A stretch of 29,768 bases of DNA from Thraustochytrium sp. TN22 (Eukaryota; Sar; Bigyra; Thraustochytrida; Thraustochytriidae), in assembly GCA_013306675.1 (NCBI GenBank), contig JABLUY010000344.1, positions 1 to 29,768 on the forward strand, written 5' to 3'. Numbering within the stretch: the stretch's first letter is position 1; the number at the start of each line of letters is the position of its first letter. A program made the translations under genes and the position numbers. The notes below the pieces were generated by a model. The model had not been told where the DNA came from. It did not search any database and worked only from the letters and a program-made list of their open reading frames with translations. Positions 1-9,497 of this stretch are shown here, one piece after another.

Positions 1-196
1 CGGCGGCAGGACGCCGGAGCTCGGCAGGGTTGTTAGTTCAAAATTCAAGAGTACGGGCCCGCGCGCGCGCGGCGCGGGGGCGCGCGGCGAGGCGCGCGGC
101 GGGGCGCGCGGGGGCGCGGGGCGAGGCGCGCGGAGGCGCGCAGGCGGGCGCACGGCCTGCGCCGCGAGGAGCGGCGGCGCCAGGGACGGGAGGGAG

Positions 197-468
197 ATGG
201 CGGATGGACGCGGGGCTGGCGCCCGGGAAGGAAGGGACGAAAAGCAGGAGGAGGAGGAGGAGGAGGAGGACTGGGACGAGGAGGAGGACTGGGACGAGGA
301 CGAGGAGGACGGGGACGAGGACGAGGAGTATGCGAAAATGAGGGAGGAACTGGAGCGCGAGCACGCCGAGCTGCTCGCGCAGGTGGCCGCGCTGAGGACG
401 GCGGCGCCGATGGAGGAGGAGCCGCAGCGCCCGGAGCAGCAGCAAGGGCGGCAGGGGCTGGAGCAGCG

Positions 469-499
<31 letters not shown>

Positions 500-3070
500 G
501 AGGAGGAGGAGGCCGACGCAGGAGGCGCCCCGATGGAGAACAACGCGCCGCGACTGCGAAACCGGGTGCCGTATGTGGTGGTGCTGGCGGTCCTGCTGGC
601 GTGGCACTTCTTGGTCGCCTTCGTGCACTTCCTCATCTTCCCGGCGTCGTATGTTCGCAACTCGATGGTGAACGGGCAGAGCTCGAGCCCGCAGCGGCTC
701 TCGCTCATGCAGGAGTACTTCCGGCCCAAGGGCCACGTGGGCATTCTGCCGCGGCCGCGCGTCGTGCTGACGCTCGTGCTGGCCATCGTGCTGGGGTCCG
801 TCATCTGCGTGCTGACCGAGGACGAGTTCCTCTTTGGGCCCAAGGACGTCCCCGGCGCGCGCAGCGTGCAGCACGAGGATAGCGCCGTGCTGCCTATTGA
901 GATCTCCTTTGATCGCGTCGGCTGCCGCGTGGACGCCGCGCACGGCCAGCGCGTCATCCTGCAAAACATCTCGGGCCACCTGCCGCCGGGCCAGATCACC
1001 GGCATCCTCGGCCCGTCTGGCGCCGGGAAGTCGACCTTTGCGCTGCAGCTGCTGGGGCGCGGCGAGCGCGTCTGCGGCGAGGCGCTCGGTGACGTCTACT
1101 TGAACGGCGAGCGGCAGTCGCTCAACACCATCCTGGACCGCGTCGGCTACGTGCCCCAGCAGGACGCCCTCATCGAGGATCTGACCGTGGAGGAGTCGCT
1201 CCTGCATAGCGCGGCCTGGCGGTTGCCGTGGTACTCGACCGAGGAGCAGCGCCGCGAGGCGCTCGAGGAGACGCTCGAACTGCTGGACCTGCGCCACCTG
1301 CGCCACGAGCGCATCGGCGGCCTGTCCACGCGCGGGCTCAGCGGCGGCGAGAAGAAGCGCGTCAGCATCGGCCTCGAGCTCATCACCAGTCCCAGCGTGC
1401 TCGTCATGGACGAGCCCACGAGCGGGCTGGATGGCGCCGCGGCCTTCAAGTTGCTCCGCCGCCTGCGCCGCATCGCCGACAAGAAGGGCGTTTCCATTGT
1501 CATCGTTCTGCACGTGCCGTCGTCGCGCGTCTTTGAGCTGCTCGACAACATCATCCTGCTGCAGCTCGGCGAGGCGGCCTACGTTGGTCCGCGCACTGAG
1601 GTGCAGCACGCCTTCAAGTTGCTCGGCTTCGACCTCGCCGCAACGGTCGGCCGCTCGCGCGTCACCACGCCCGAGCTGCTCATCGACGTTCTCGCGGGCG
1701 ACCTGCCCTACCCGCCCACGCTGTGTCCGTACCGGGACATGCTCGCGGACCTGCACGCGCCCGCGTCTTCGCGCTGCGCCCAGAACGGGCTGCCGTCGCT
1801 TCCGGAGGCCTGGCGCGCCCTCGTCGCTTCCGATGATTCGACCGCCTTTTATGGCCGCCTCTCCGCGGCGCCTTCCGCTGGCCGCCCCTCGGCGCTCCCT
1901 CCCGTGCCAGGCGCCGAGGCAACTCCGCTATCGCTGCAGGACAAGCAGCGGCTTCAGCTGGAGGAGCCCGACCCGTGTGACCGCTTCGGCCCCGTGCGCC
2001 GCCGCATCTGCAGGCGCGAGTACATCCTGCAAAACTACCCGCGCGTGCCCAAGCCTGGGCTCATGCGCCAGGCCGCGCTCTGGCTCGGGGTTCTGGCGCA
2101 GGTCATCATGCGCCAGGGCTTCGCCATCGAGGCCCTCAGCACCGTCGTCACCGCCATCGTCTGCGCCTGGGTGCGATCCTACAGCAGCTCCTGGGACGCG
2201 CGCGCTCTCGCCGCGTTTTTCTCCTGCGTCGCCGTCTCCGCGCTCGCCACCTTCTCCGCGGTCTTTCAGGACGTCATCGAGCCGGTCAAGCGCGCCGCGC
2301 AGGCCGGCATGGTGCTCGGCGCGCACCACACCGCCCTCGTGGCGCTCAACGTTTGCAAGGGTTTCATCACCGCCTCGCTCTTCACGCTCGTCTTCAACAT
2401 TCTTCTCGCCGTGCGCACGAACGACATGCGCATCTTCAGCGTGCGGAGGCACGTCCAGATGACCTACATCATCTTCGTCTACTACATGGCCAATTGGTCC
2501 GTCGCTGCGCTTATTTGCGTGCTCGGCGGCCACCACTTCCAGACCAGCGCGGTTCTCGTCATCGGCTACCTCCTCTGGATGCACGTCTTCTCCATGTACA
2601 GCCCCAACAAGCGTCAGATTAAGTTCGACTCGCTGGTTCTCGACCGCTACGAGGCTAAGTACATCATCCGCCTCATGTGCTCCATGTCGCCGGCACGCTA
2701 CTTTATTGAGGCCTTTACCGTCTGGGACTCCGTTCCGGTGGTCTCCTCCCCGGAGAGCGAGTCCGGCCGCCGCTTCATGCTCAACTACTTTGGCTACCGC
2801 GACGAAAACCTCAGCGGCTGCCTCAGCAGCCTCTTCACCTTCTTTCTCGCCCTTACCGTCGTGCGCTGGTGGCTCTTCGGCTACACCAACTCCACCGACT
2901 TTCACAAGCTCTTCGATCAGCCTCTTTTTGCCAAGTTCTCCCTCAAGCTTCATGCTAGTGCTAGTCTCTCCCTCGCCATCCTCCTCACCATCTTCTCAGA
3001 GCTCAAGCGTCGCCGACGAGACCAGGCGCGCAGAGCGAGCTCAAGCGACGGCGACGAGATTAGGTCTTAG
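197..3070 (+). CDS. ABCG-type (white/brown family) ABC half transporter
   Basis: 957 residues. The ATPase domain comes before the membrane domain, the order typical of the ABCG family, which exports lipids, sterols and other hydrophobic compounds. Visible motifs: Walker A GPSGAGKST (272-280), Q-loop in YVPQQDAL, signature LSGGE (381-385), Walker B and D-loop VLVMDEPTSGLD (401-412), and H-loop histidine 439 in LHVPSS (the family usually has HQPS). About six hydrophobic segments follow from about residue 622 to 930. Two further hydrophobic segments (about 124-148 and 189-207) lie before the ATPase domain; most half transporters lack these, though plant ABCG24/28-type proteins have N-terminal membrane segments. 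The first 115 residues are an acidic Glu/Asp tract followed by polyglutamine. The ATG at 197 has G at -3 and +4. The leader (1-196) is CG-rich with no recognisable element. The substrate cannot be told. The family call is firm. Confidence 0.95.
470..496 (+). repeat. CAG triplet run (9 Gln codons)
   Basis: Nine uninterrupted CAG codons in the cytosolic head of the ABCG transporter, followed directly by a GAG run. A longer GAG/GAC tract lies at about 247-330. Pure triplet runs like these are likely to vary in length between strains. Confidence 0.9.
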
Positions 3071-3266
3071 AGTTAGGTCGTATTTAGGATAGTGGGCGGG
3101 CCACGCCCTTGAGAGTTCAAGTTTGACGAGAGTATGGGTAAATCGAAACGCGTATCCGTAAGCTCTCCCACCTGCCCACCCCCCCCGCCCCTTTGCTTGG
3201 TGGTGGTGGTGGTGGTGGATGTTGTGGCAGGCGGTAAGTTATTGGCACCGTGCCAGCAATCTTAGT
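3071..3266. other. Convergent 3' intergenic gap with TGG microsatellite
   Basis: 196 nt between the stop codons of the ABCG gene and the DIxG-repeat gene, so it must hold both 3' ends. It contains a C run and a (TGG)n tract at about 3198-3218. I see no canonical AATAAA on either strand. Confidence 0.6.
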
Positions 3267-4736
3267 TCACAAGTCCTCGTCAAAGTCAGGGAGGTCGCGC
3301 ACCGAGTCAATGTCGGCCTGGCGACCAACGCGGACGCGATGCTGGAGAGACGCAGCTGACTTGCTGGGCGGGCCCTGGCGAGCTTTGAAACGTGGCTCGT
3401 GAAGGGGCAGTGGCGGAGGCTTGTTGGCGGCTGGAGGGCGGGCGCTGGACGCTGCAGACCTTCCCGAGGTCGCAGCCGCGGTCGCGCCAGGCGCAGAGCG
3501 CGCCGAGAGCGAGGGCCCATCCGCCCGCTCGTGTCTGCTGCCGCCCCTGGTCCTACCGCTGACGCGCACAGGACGTCCCGTCGCCGCGCGCACGTGCGCG
3601 GTCTGCGGCCTTGTCCTCGCAGCGGACGTCTCGCCGCTGCAGTGCTGTGGCTGCTCAATCTGATTGTCCTCCTCGTAATCGATAAAGTCCACCTCGCGGA
3701 CGTCCTCGTCCGGCTCTCGGGCGCCGCTCTCGGTGCGTGCAAAGTCCGCGCCAGACAGGGTGGGGTCCGCATCGTACTGGGCGTGCGACTGCGAGAAACC
3801 ACGCGCAGAATCGCGCGAGGCAGACCGCGTAAGGCGCGCCGTGTCGCCAAAGTCCTCCGGCGGCGTCGGCGTGTGCGCACCGTGCAGGTACTGGTAATCA
3901 GGGCGCATCGGATCAGTCTGCCGCTTCGAGCGCAGCCCACGCCGCAAAGTCCCGGTCGTCGCGCCGTCAATATCCGACACGTGATTGGTGTCGCGGAAGG
4001 CTGTGCGCTCCTGCACGCGGAGGCGGCGAAAGACACTCCCGGTGCCGCCCTGCGCGCCGCGAATGTCCGTGGTGTGCAGCGAGAAGAACGGCGTGTTGGT
4101 CTCCCTGTCCAGCTTGCGCGGTGCCGTGGCCGTCTCGCAGTCGTGCACGTCCATGCCGTGGATGCGGTACGCCGGCCGCAGCGGGTTCACGACGCGCCGC
4201 GAGCGGAAGCCCTGGTCCGTGATGTCGCGCACCTGCAGTGAGTCGGCCTTTCGCGTGCCCTGCTCGGCGCGCAGCTGCTTGATCTTGGTTTTGGCCCACG
4301 GCGCCCACGACGCACACGTGCCCTCAATGTCAGAGACGTCAAAGCTGTTGCGCGTTTGCAGTCGCCGCGGCACCTTGGTGCGTGTCCCCTCAATGTCCGA
4401 GACGTCAATGGAGTCGCGAATGAAGCGCGGCGTCTCGTACACGACGGGCTCCGATGAGGGTAGCTGGTAGTCTGGGTCGAGCGGGTTCACGCGTCGCGTC
4501 GTGCGGAAGTGCGACTTCTTCGCGCGCGCGCCCTCGATGTCACGCACCTGAAAGGAGTCCGGCTTGTTCAGGTGCCGGGCATGCTTGGACGGCTTCGGCC
4601 TCGAACCCTCGATCTCCTCCTTCCAGTCCGCTTGCGCATACACGAAGCGCTCCTTGGGCTGCGCGCCGTCGATGTCGTCCGTGCGATTCGTCGGATTCTT
4701 GCCGCGCCCCGGCGCGGCGAACAGCAGCGACTCCAT
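3267..4736 (-). CDS. DIxG-repeat protein, possibly cytoskeletal/flagellar; function unknown
   Basis: 489 residues from the ATG at 4736; the frame stays open a little further upstream, but only a TTG is available there. The N-terminal two thirds repeats a short module about eight times: DDIDGAQPK, EEIEGSRPK, RDIEGARAK, SDIEGTRTK, SDIEGTCAS, RDITDQGFR, TDIRGAQGG and SDIDGATTG. A second motif recurs three times: NPLDPDYQLP, NPLRPAYRI and DPMRPDYQY. The modules are 15-60 residues apart and joined by Arg/Lys-rich linkers. The C-terminal third is Ser/Ala/Arg-rich and disordered-looking, ending in an acidic tail. There is no signal peptide or membrane segment. I recall similar DIEGA-type repeats in uncharacterised proteins of flagellated and ciliated protists, which suggests a microtubule or axoneme role, but that is recollection and inference. 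The coding frame is well supported; the function is not. Confidence 0.75.
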   Translation of the reverse strand: MESLLFAAPGRGKNPTNRTDDIDGAQPKERFVYAQADWKEEIEGSRPKPSKHARHLNKPDSFQVRDIEGARAKKSHFRTTRRVNPLDPDYQLPSSEPVVYETPRFIRDSIDVSDIEGTRTKVPRRLQTRNSFDVSDIEGTCASWAPWAKTKIKQLRAEQGTRKADSLQVRDITDQGFRSRRVVNPLRPAYRIHGMDVHDCETATAPRKLDRETNTPFFSLHTTDIRGAQGGTGSVFRRLRVQERTAFRDTNHVSDIDGATTGTLRRGLRSKRQTDPMRPDYQYLHGAHTPTPPEDFGDTARLTRSASRDSARGFSQSHAQYDADPTLSGADFARTESGAREPDEDVREVDFIDYEEDNQIEQPQHCSGETSAARTRPQTAHVRAATGRPVRVSGRTRGGSRHERADGPSLSARSAPGATAAATSGRSAASSARPPAANKPPPLPLHEPRFKARQGPPSKSAASLQHRVRVGRQADIDSVRDLPDFDEDL

Positions 4737-5411
4737 CGCGAGCGCCGCGCGCGCCTCGCCGCCGCCCAAGCTCGCACTGCCTCTGCGAACCGAGGCACGC
4801 GCTCAGCTCAGCTCAGCTTGCATCCAGGCGAGCTCACCCGTTGGCAGCACCGCCGGCGCTGATCTTGGCGCACACCGGCAGAGAGGCGGGACCTGCAAAT
4901 TTTTCCCTCAACCGATTCGTCGAAACGGCTCTGCCGGGTCGCGTTCTCTAGGACGTGCCGGGAGGCCTCGTCGCCGCCTCATCCTCATCCCGGCGCAGCC
5001 CCGGACCCCTGCAGGTCTCGTCTCGCCCTGTTGTGCGGGCTTGACTCTGCAAGCCGAGCGAGCTGCCGCAGCCGCGCCAGCGACTTGGCCCATTCGGGTC
5101 GGCTGGGACGCCGGACGTGTGGCCTGGCCTTCCCCGCCCCCCTTGGATCAGAGAAAAGGCCGAAGCCCGCGCGTCTTTCGCGCGAGGCTTTTGTCGCGGC
5201 GCGAAGGGACTCGGGGTCCCTCGCCGCAAGAGCTTCGACGCGTGCGCGGGCGCGCAGCGAGCCCGCGCCCGGGCCCGGCGGGAAGGCCGCGCTCACGGCT
5301 CGGAGGCGCCGCCGCGCAAGCACTTCGATTGAAGGGGCGGCCGCGGCGAAGAAAAAAGAGAAGAGCAGAGCCCGAGCAGGCTGAGGCGCGGCACGCCGCG
5401 CGCGCGGCGCG
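4737..5411. promoter_or_regulatory. Divergent intergenic region (DIxG-repeat gene / four-TM gene)
   Basis: 675 nt between two start codons pointing away from each other, so it presumably holds both promoters and leaders. The + strand has no ATG anywhere before the 5412 start. On the - strand a six-codon upstream frame begins at 4823. A short AT-richer patch (about 4895-4925) stands out in otherwise GC-rich DNA, and a GCTCA repeat (three copies) lies at about 4801-4815. No TATA box or known factor site is convincing. Confidence 0.5.
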
Positions 5412-7916
5412 ATGACGGCGCTGGACGCGGTCGTGCGCGTGGTGGGGCGCGCGCTGCTGGGGCTGGTGGGGTTCCTGGCGCTGTGCCTGGTGGTGGGCGT
5501 GCTGCGCGAGGCGCGGCTGGCCGTGGCGGCCTCGCCATGGTGGCGGCGCCTGGTGCGGCGGCGGTTCGCGGGCGCGCGGCGCGGCGGCGCGCGGCGCGGC
5601 GCAGGCGGCGGCGGCCGCGGCGCGGCGGCGGACGAGGAGGCCGACGGCCAGAGGGCGTCCACGAAGCATAACCTCAAGGAGAAGATTCAAAAGGTCATGA
5701 AGGTGAACCGAGGGTCGCGCTCGCCGACGCCGACGCAGCCCGCCACCGCGAGGGATCGCAAGGCGGCCGCGGTTGCGGAGGCCGCGCGCGGCGCGGCGCC
5801 GGGCAGCGGCGCCAAGAGGACCGCGGTGGCGCCGGACGCTGGGGCGCGCGCCGATGCCGCCGTGGCACGGGCGACAGAGACCTCCTCGGCCTCGGCGGCC
5901 GCCGCGGTGACCTTTGGCACGGGCACGGACGCGGACGCGGCACTGGCGGCCACCGCCTCGCCGGCCACCGGCCGCGGCGTCGGCGTCTCGCGGTCGTCCT
6001 CGCGGCGACGCATGTATTCTGTAGGCTCGCCGGGCCTCTTGGCCGGCAACGCCTCGCAGCAGTTGGCTGCGCAGCAGCGCCGCCGCAGCACCAACCTCAG
6101 CGCGGGCGCGCCCAACGAGCGAATGTCGCTCAAGGATCGCAAGCGCGCCATCTCGAGCAAGCGTCTCGGTACAAAGCGCGGCCACCGCCCACGCGAGAGC
6201 TGGACCGCCTTCGTGCAACGCCAGGCCGGCGGCTACTCATCCGACGACGAGGGCGATGTACCCGACGACGTCGCGCTGGGCGGTGAGCACGGGCTGGACG
6301 ACGCCAACGCCGCTGCGGCGGAGGACGCCGCTGCGGATGGCTCCGCCGAGACCGGCGCCGCTCTGGCCAGCGCGCCTGATGACGCGGGCACCGGCGCCGG
6401 TGCCGGTGCAGACCCGGATGCCGACGAAGACGTGGATCCTCACGGCGAGGATGGCTCAGTCTGCTCTGTGGGCGAGCCAAACGGCCCTGGGTGGCAGGTA
6501 TGGGCCAAGCGCGCTTTGGGCCTCTCCGTGCTCATTTATATGGTCCTCTGCCTGCTCCTCGCGTCGACTTGCTTTCCTGCCGCAACGACGGCTGTCGACG
6601 ACCAGATCGGGCCATCGAGCGAGGCGCCGAGCGAGGCCGGCGCGCTGACGCAATGCATGCAGATATCCAGGGACCTTCAAACCTCTTCGGCAGACGAGGA
6701 GTGTCAACGCGCCTTCGCCCTAGCGCCGTTCCGCCAGGGCACGCGCAGCATGAGGCTGATCGGGTGTCTCTTGCACGCAGAGGTCTGGCCGCGGCTTCCG
6801 GTTGTGGCACGCGACCTGTTGACCAGCGTATTGGCGCCGCTGGCGGGCTCTGCCGTAATGTTCGCAGTGGCGCGGGCCATGCTGGCTTCTGTGTGGGGCT
6901 TGGGCGACGGGGTTTGCCTCATCGCGCGATTGGGCACTCAGGCTTTTCGTCTCGCCGCGACCGGTCCAAGCGCCGAACCTGATGCTACCAAGGATAAGAT
7001 TCTTCTTTGGTCCGTGTTCGCGGCGGGCAGTCTGGCTGTTGCCATCGCGGTGGCGGCCCATGCCATGGGCAGGTCGAAGGGCGGCGGTGCGCGCGGCGAG
7101 ACCGAGACGAACGAGGAGGCGAGCGTCTTCGAAGGCACGGGCGAGGACCTTGCATCTTCCGCGTCAGTCCACGGGCATGAGGAGGATGAGGAAGCCGTCG
7201 GCGCCATCGGCCACCCGGAGGGCGGCCCGGGGGGCGAGGAGGACGAGGAGGAGGCCGAGACGGGTCCTGTGCCTGCGCTGCACGCCGCGGACGTCGACGA
7301 GGACGAAGTCAAGGAGCAGGAGGACCCAGCACTCGGCGTGGCGGATCTGCATGACTTCGCAAGCGTCTCCTGGGACAGTCTGAGCCACACGGTCTCACAC
7401 GACCTCTACATCGCATCAGCCTATGCCCATACACCGGAGCACAAGGCCATGAGCGCGCGGTCGTTGATGGGAGGCATGCCGATGCCCGCGACACGCCTTG
7501 GGCGTGCAGACAGCTCGCCGCCTGTAGACAACCACATCCTGGACCACAGCGTTCGTGCAAGCGCTCTCCGCATCAACGCGCAGGCGCAGGCCGATCGCCG
7601 AGCGCCAAACAGTACGCGGTCGGCTCCCCTCGTTTCGGGCCACCTGCATACGCTCTCGCTCACGGAAAGCGAGACGTCGCAAGAGCTTGGCGATTTTGGC
7701 GATTTTGACGTTCTGGACCTCCGTCGCCGTGACGCCGAACGTCTGCGTCTCGAGCGCTTTGACGAGCGTCTGCAACGGTCCATGGAGCGCATCTCTCGCA
7801 CGCTGCACATGGATCCGGACGACCCGGCCATGCGCACCGTGTACAGCTCCTTCCGCAGCCTGCAGGAGTCGCTCCGCTACCGACGCACGATGCGCGGCGC
7901 CGAGGCTTCGCAGTAG
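5412..7916 (+). CDS. Predicted four-TM membrane protein, unknown function
   Basis: 834 residues; I do not recognise a family. Hydrophobic segments lie at about residues 14-31 (a possible signal anchor), 367-387, 471-494 and 531-552. The loop between the second and third segments contains several cysteines (in TQC, EEC and IGC contexts), as expected for a lumenal or extracellular loop. Between the first two membrane segments is a long Ala/Arg/Ser-rich region with a basic stretch (KDRKRAISSKRLGTKRGHR) and then acidic, Gly-rich low complexity. The tail after 552 is acidic, then Ser/Thr-rich, and ends in a charged helical region rich in Arg/Glu/Leu (about 770-830) that could form a coiled coil. 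The start is the first ATG after about 670 nt without one, and it sits just before the first hydrophobic segment. TAG stop. Confidence 0.75.
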   Translation: MTALDAVVRVVGRALLGLVGFLALCLVVGVLREARLAVAASPWWRRLVRRRFAGARRGGARRGAGGGGRGAAADEEADGQRASTKHNLKEKIQKVMKVNRGSRSPTPTQPATARDRKAAAVAEAARGAAPGSGAKRTAVAPDAGARADAAVARATETSSASAAAAVTFGTGTDADAALAATASPATGRGVGVSRSSSRRRMYSVGSPGLLAGNASQQLAAQQRRRSTNLSAGAPNERMSLKDRKRAISSKRLGTKRGHRPRESWTAFVQRQAGGYSSDDEGDVPDDVALGGEHGLDDANAAAAEDAAADGSAETGAALASAPDDAGTGAGAGADPDADEDVDPHGEDGSVCSVGEPNGPGWQVWAKRALGLSVLIYMVLCLLLASTCFPAATTAVDDQIGPSSEAPSEAGALTQCMQISRDLQTSSADEECQRAFALAPFRQGTRSMRLIGCLLHAEVWPRLPVVARDLLTSVLAPLAGSAVMFAVARAMLASVWGLGDGVCLIARLGTQAFRLAATGPSAEPDATKDKILLWSVFAAGSLAVAIAVAAHAMGRSKGGGARGETETNEEASVFEGTGEDLASSASVHGHEEDEEAVGAIGHPEGGPGGEEDEEEAETGPVPALHAADVDEDEVKEQEDPALGVADLHDFASVSWDSLSHTVSHDLYIASAYAHTPEHKAMSARSLMGGMPMPATRLGRADSSPPVDNHILDHSVRASALRINAQAQADRRAPNSTRSAPLVSGHLHTLSLTESETSQELGDFGDFDVLDLRRRDAERLRLERFDERLQRSMERISRTLHMDPDDPAMRTVYSSFRSLQESLRYRRTMRGAEASQ

Positions 7917-7948
7917 ATGCACGCTGGTAGAGGCCAAGTATCATGTTT

Positions 7949-7989
7949 TGTGTGTGTGTGTGCGTGTGTGAGTGAGTGTGTGTGTGTGT
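7949..7989. repeat. TG dinucleotide microsatellite in convergent 3' gap
   Basis: An interrupted (TG)n tract of about 40 nt lies between the converging stop codons at 7916 and 8058. The whole gap is 141 nt, so both transcripts probably end in or near this tract. No AATAAA is visible. Confidence 0.85.
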
Positions 7990-8057
7990 TTTAGTGGTAA
8001 AGTACGAATGCCAGAGCATGCGAAAGATGGTCGTTTCTCAGTAAGGCGAGGGGCGCA

Positions 8058-9497
8058 TCAGGTGATGTTGAGGGTGACAGACGAGGAGTCCGTGGCGCCG
8101 TACTTGGGCGCGGCATCCTGCAAAATGACGGGCGCGCCGTCCTGGAGCGCGCCGGGCTCCGGCACGGAATGGTGCTGCGCCTCCTCGTCGTTGTCCTCGT
8201 TCATTCGCGAAGACTCGCCGCCAGCGCCCGGGCCAGAGGCCTCCTGCAGGTCCTCCGGTGTCACGGTGAGCGCCGTGAGCGAAAAGGTGCAGCAGAGGCA
8301 GCCGACGATGAAGAAGACGGGCGAGAAGATGGCAAAGGCAGAGAGCGCGTCGACGTCAGAAAGCTTGGAGGCGGCCGTGCACACGATGATGAGCAGCATG
8401 CCGTACTTGCAGACCCACTCCAGCAGAGTCGCGATGACGATCTGCACATTCGAGGGGCGCATCTCGGGCGGCATGTCGCGCGGCGCCAGTATTCTGACGA
8501 CGAGCAGCAGAACGAGCGCGAGACCAACGAGCGCCAGCACCGGGATGGCCGCCAGGTAGAAGGACTTGTCGTCGGCCGGGTGCGCCTCGTTGTAGTCGCC
8601 CACAAAGGCGCAGAGCACGCCGGTGAGCAGGAGCGCGACGTACCACTTGATGGACGCGAGCGTGGAGAGGTAAAAGTCGAGGCTTGAGAGAATCAGGGAC
8701 ATGGGGATGGCTTCCTCGAGCTTGTCCGGGTCGATGCCGGTCTCGCCCGCGCGCTGCGCGCGGTAGACCATGGGCGCGCTGACGAGCGCCATGATGAGGT
8801 TAAAGCCCTGGAGCACGAACCAAGGCAGCAGCACGAGATACCAGGACCAGTCCAGCACGCCGTCGAGGCGGAGCACGAGGAAGATCTCAGCCAGTATGAG
8901 CAGGCCCATGAAGACGCCAAAGAAGGCGCGCAGCTTGTTGAAGGCGCGCTCGTTCTCGTTCCACATGGCTCGCAGGTCCTCGGTCACCTCCGGGTCGGAG
9001 GTGTCGAGCGGCTCCTGGCGCACCTGCTCGGCGAAGGCGATGATGACGAGCACCTCGAGCACCCAGAGTGGGATGAAGGCCACCGCCCACGCGTACGGCT
9101 TGCTATCCTGGCCGCCCTCGAGCGCGTCCCAGCGGATGGAGAGCAGAATCGGGAAGAGCAGCAGGATGAAGGACGTGAGCGAGATGATGAGCGTGAGCAT
9201 GAGGCGGTCGCGGCCGCGCAGCGCCGCCACAAAGGCCATGGAGCCCTGCATCTCGCCGTCCATCATCTTGACCACCTCAGGGCCATACCTGTCGTACATT
9301 TGCCGCTTGCTCGGGTCGCTGATGACATCGTACGCGTTCTTCATCTCCTGGAAGTCCTCCTGTTTGCCGCCGCGGTCCGGGTGCAGCCGCAGCGCCGTCT
9401 TGCGGTACGCCTTCTTGATCTCCTCCGGCGTCGCGTCCGGCGCGCACCCCACCAGCTCGTAGTACGCCGTGTGCTTCGCCTCCTTGCCGCGCGCCAT
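8058..9497 (-). CDS. Membrane DnaJ (Hsp40) protein fused to TMEM185-like multipass region
   Basis: 479 residues from the ATG at 9497; the frame is open further upstream, but that sequence is low complexity and lies over the opposite-strand RNase H2C gene. Residues 10-72 form a J domain with the HPD motif at 39-41, the part that stimulates Hsp70 ATPase activity. There is no Gly/Phe region or zinc finger. About eight hydrophobic segments follow from residue 93 to 430. They contain recurring units such as AVAFIPLWVLEVLVIIA and LRLDGVLDWSWYLVLLPW, which strongly resemble the transmembrane Fragile-X-F (TMEM185A-like) family. The C-terminal 60 residues are acidic and soluble. The likely role is an Hsp70 co-chaperone anchored in an endomembrane, with the J domain probably cytosolic (inferred). 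The start is divergent from RNase H2C. Confidence 0.9.
   Translation of the reverse strand: MARGKEAKHTAYYELVGCAPDATPEEIKKAYRKTALRLHPDRGGKQEDFQEMKNAYDVISDPSKRQMYDRYGPEVVKMMDGEMQGSMAFVAALRGRDRLMLTLIISLTSFILLLFPILLSIRWDALEGGQDSKPYAWAVAFIPLWVLEVLVIIAFAEQVRQEPLDTSDPEVTEDLRAMWNENERAFNKLRAFFGVFMGLLILAEIFLVLRLDGVLDWSWYLVLLPWFVLQGFNLIMALVSAPMVYRAQRAGETGIDPDKLEEAIPMSLILSSLDFYLSTLASIKWYVALLLTGVLCAFVGDYNEAHPADDKSFYLAAIPVLALVGLALVLLLVVRILAPRDMPPEMRPSNVQIVIATLLEWVCKYGMLLIIVCTAASKLSDVDALSAFAIFSPVFFIVGCLCCTFSLTALTVTPEDLQEASGPGAGGESSRMNEDNDEEAQHHSVPEPGALQDGAPVILQDAAPKYGATDSSSVTLNIT

Noticed and set aside
38-1756. Long open frame antisense to the ABCG gene (and another at 1928-2953)
   Set aside because: Arises from GC-rich codon bias opposite a firmly identified gene; its sequence is low-complexity Arg/Leu/His-rich with no recognisable domain.
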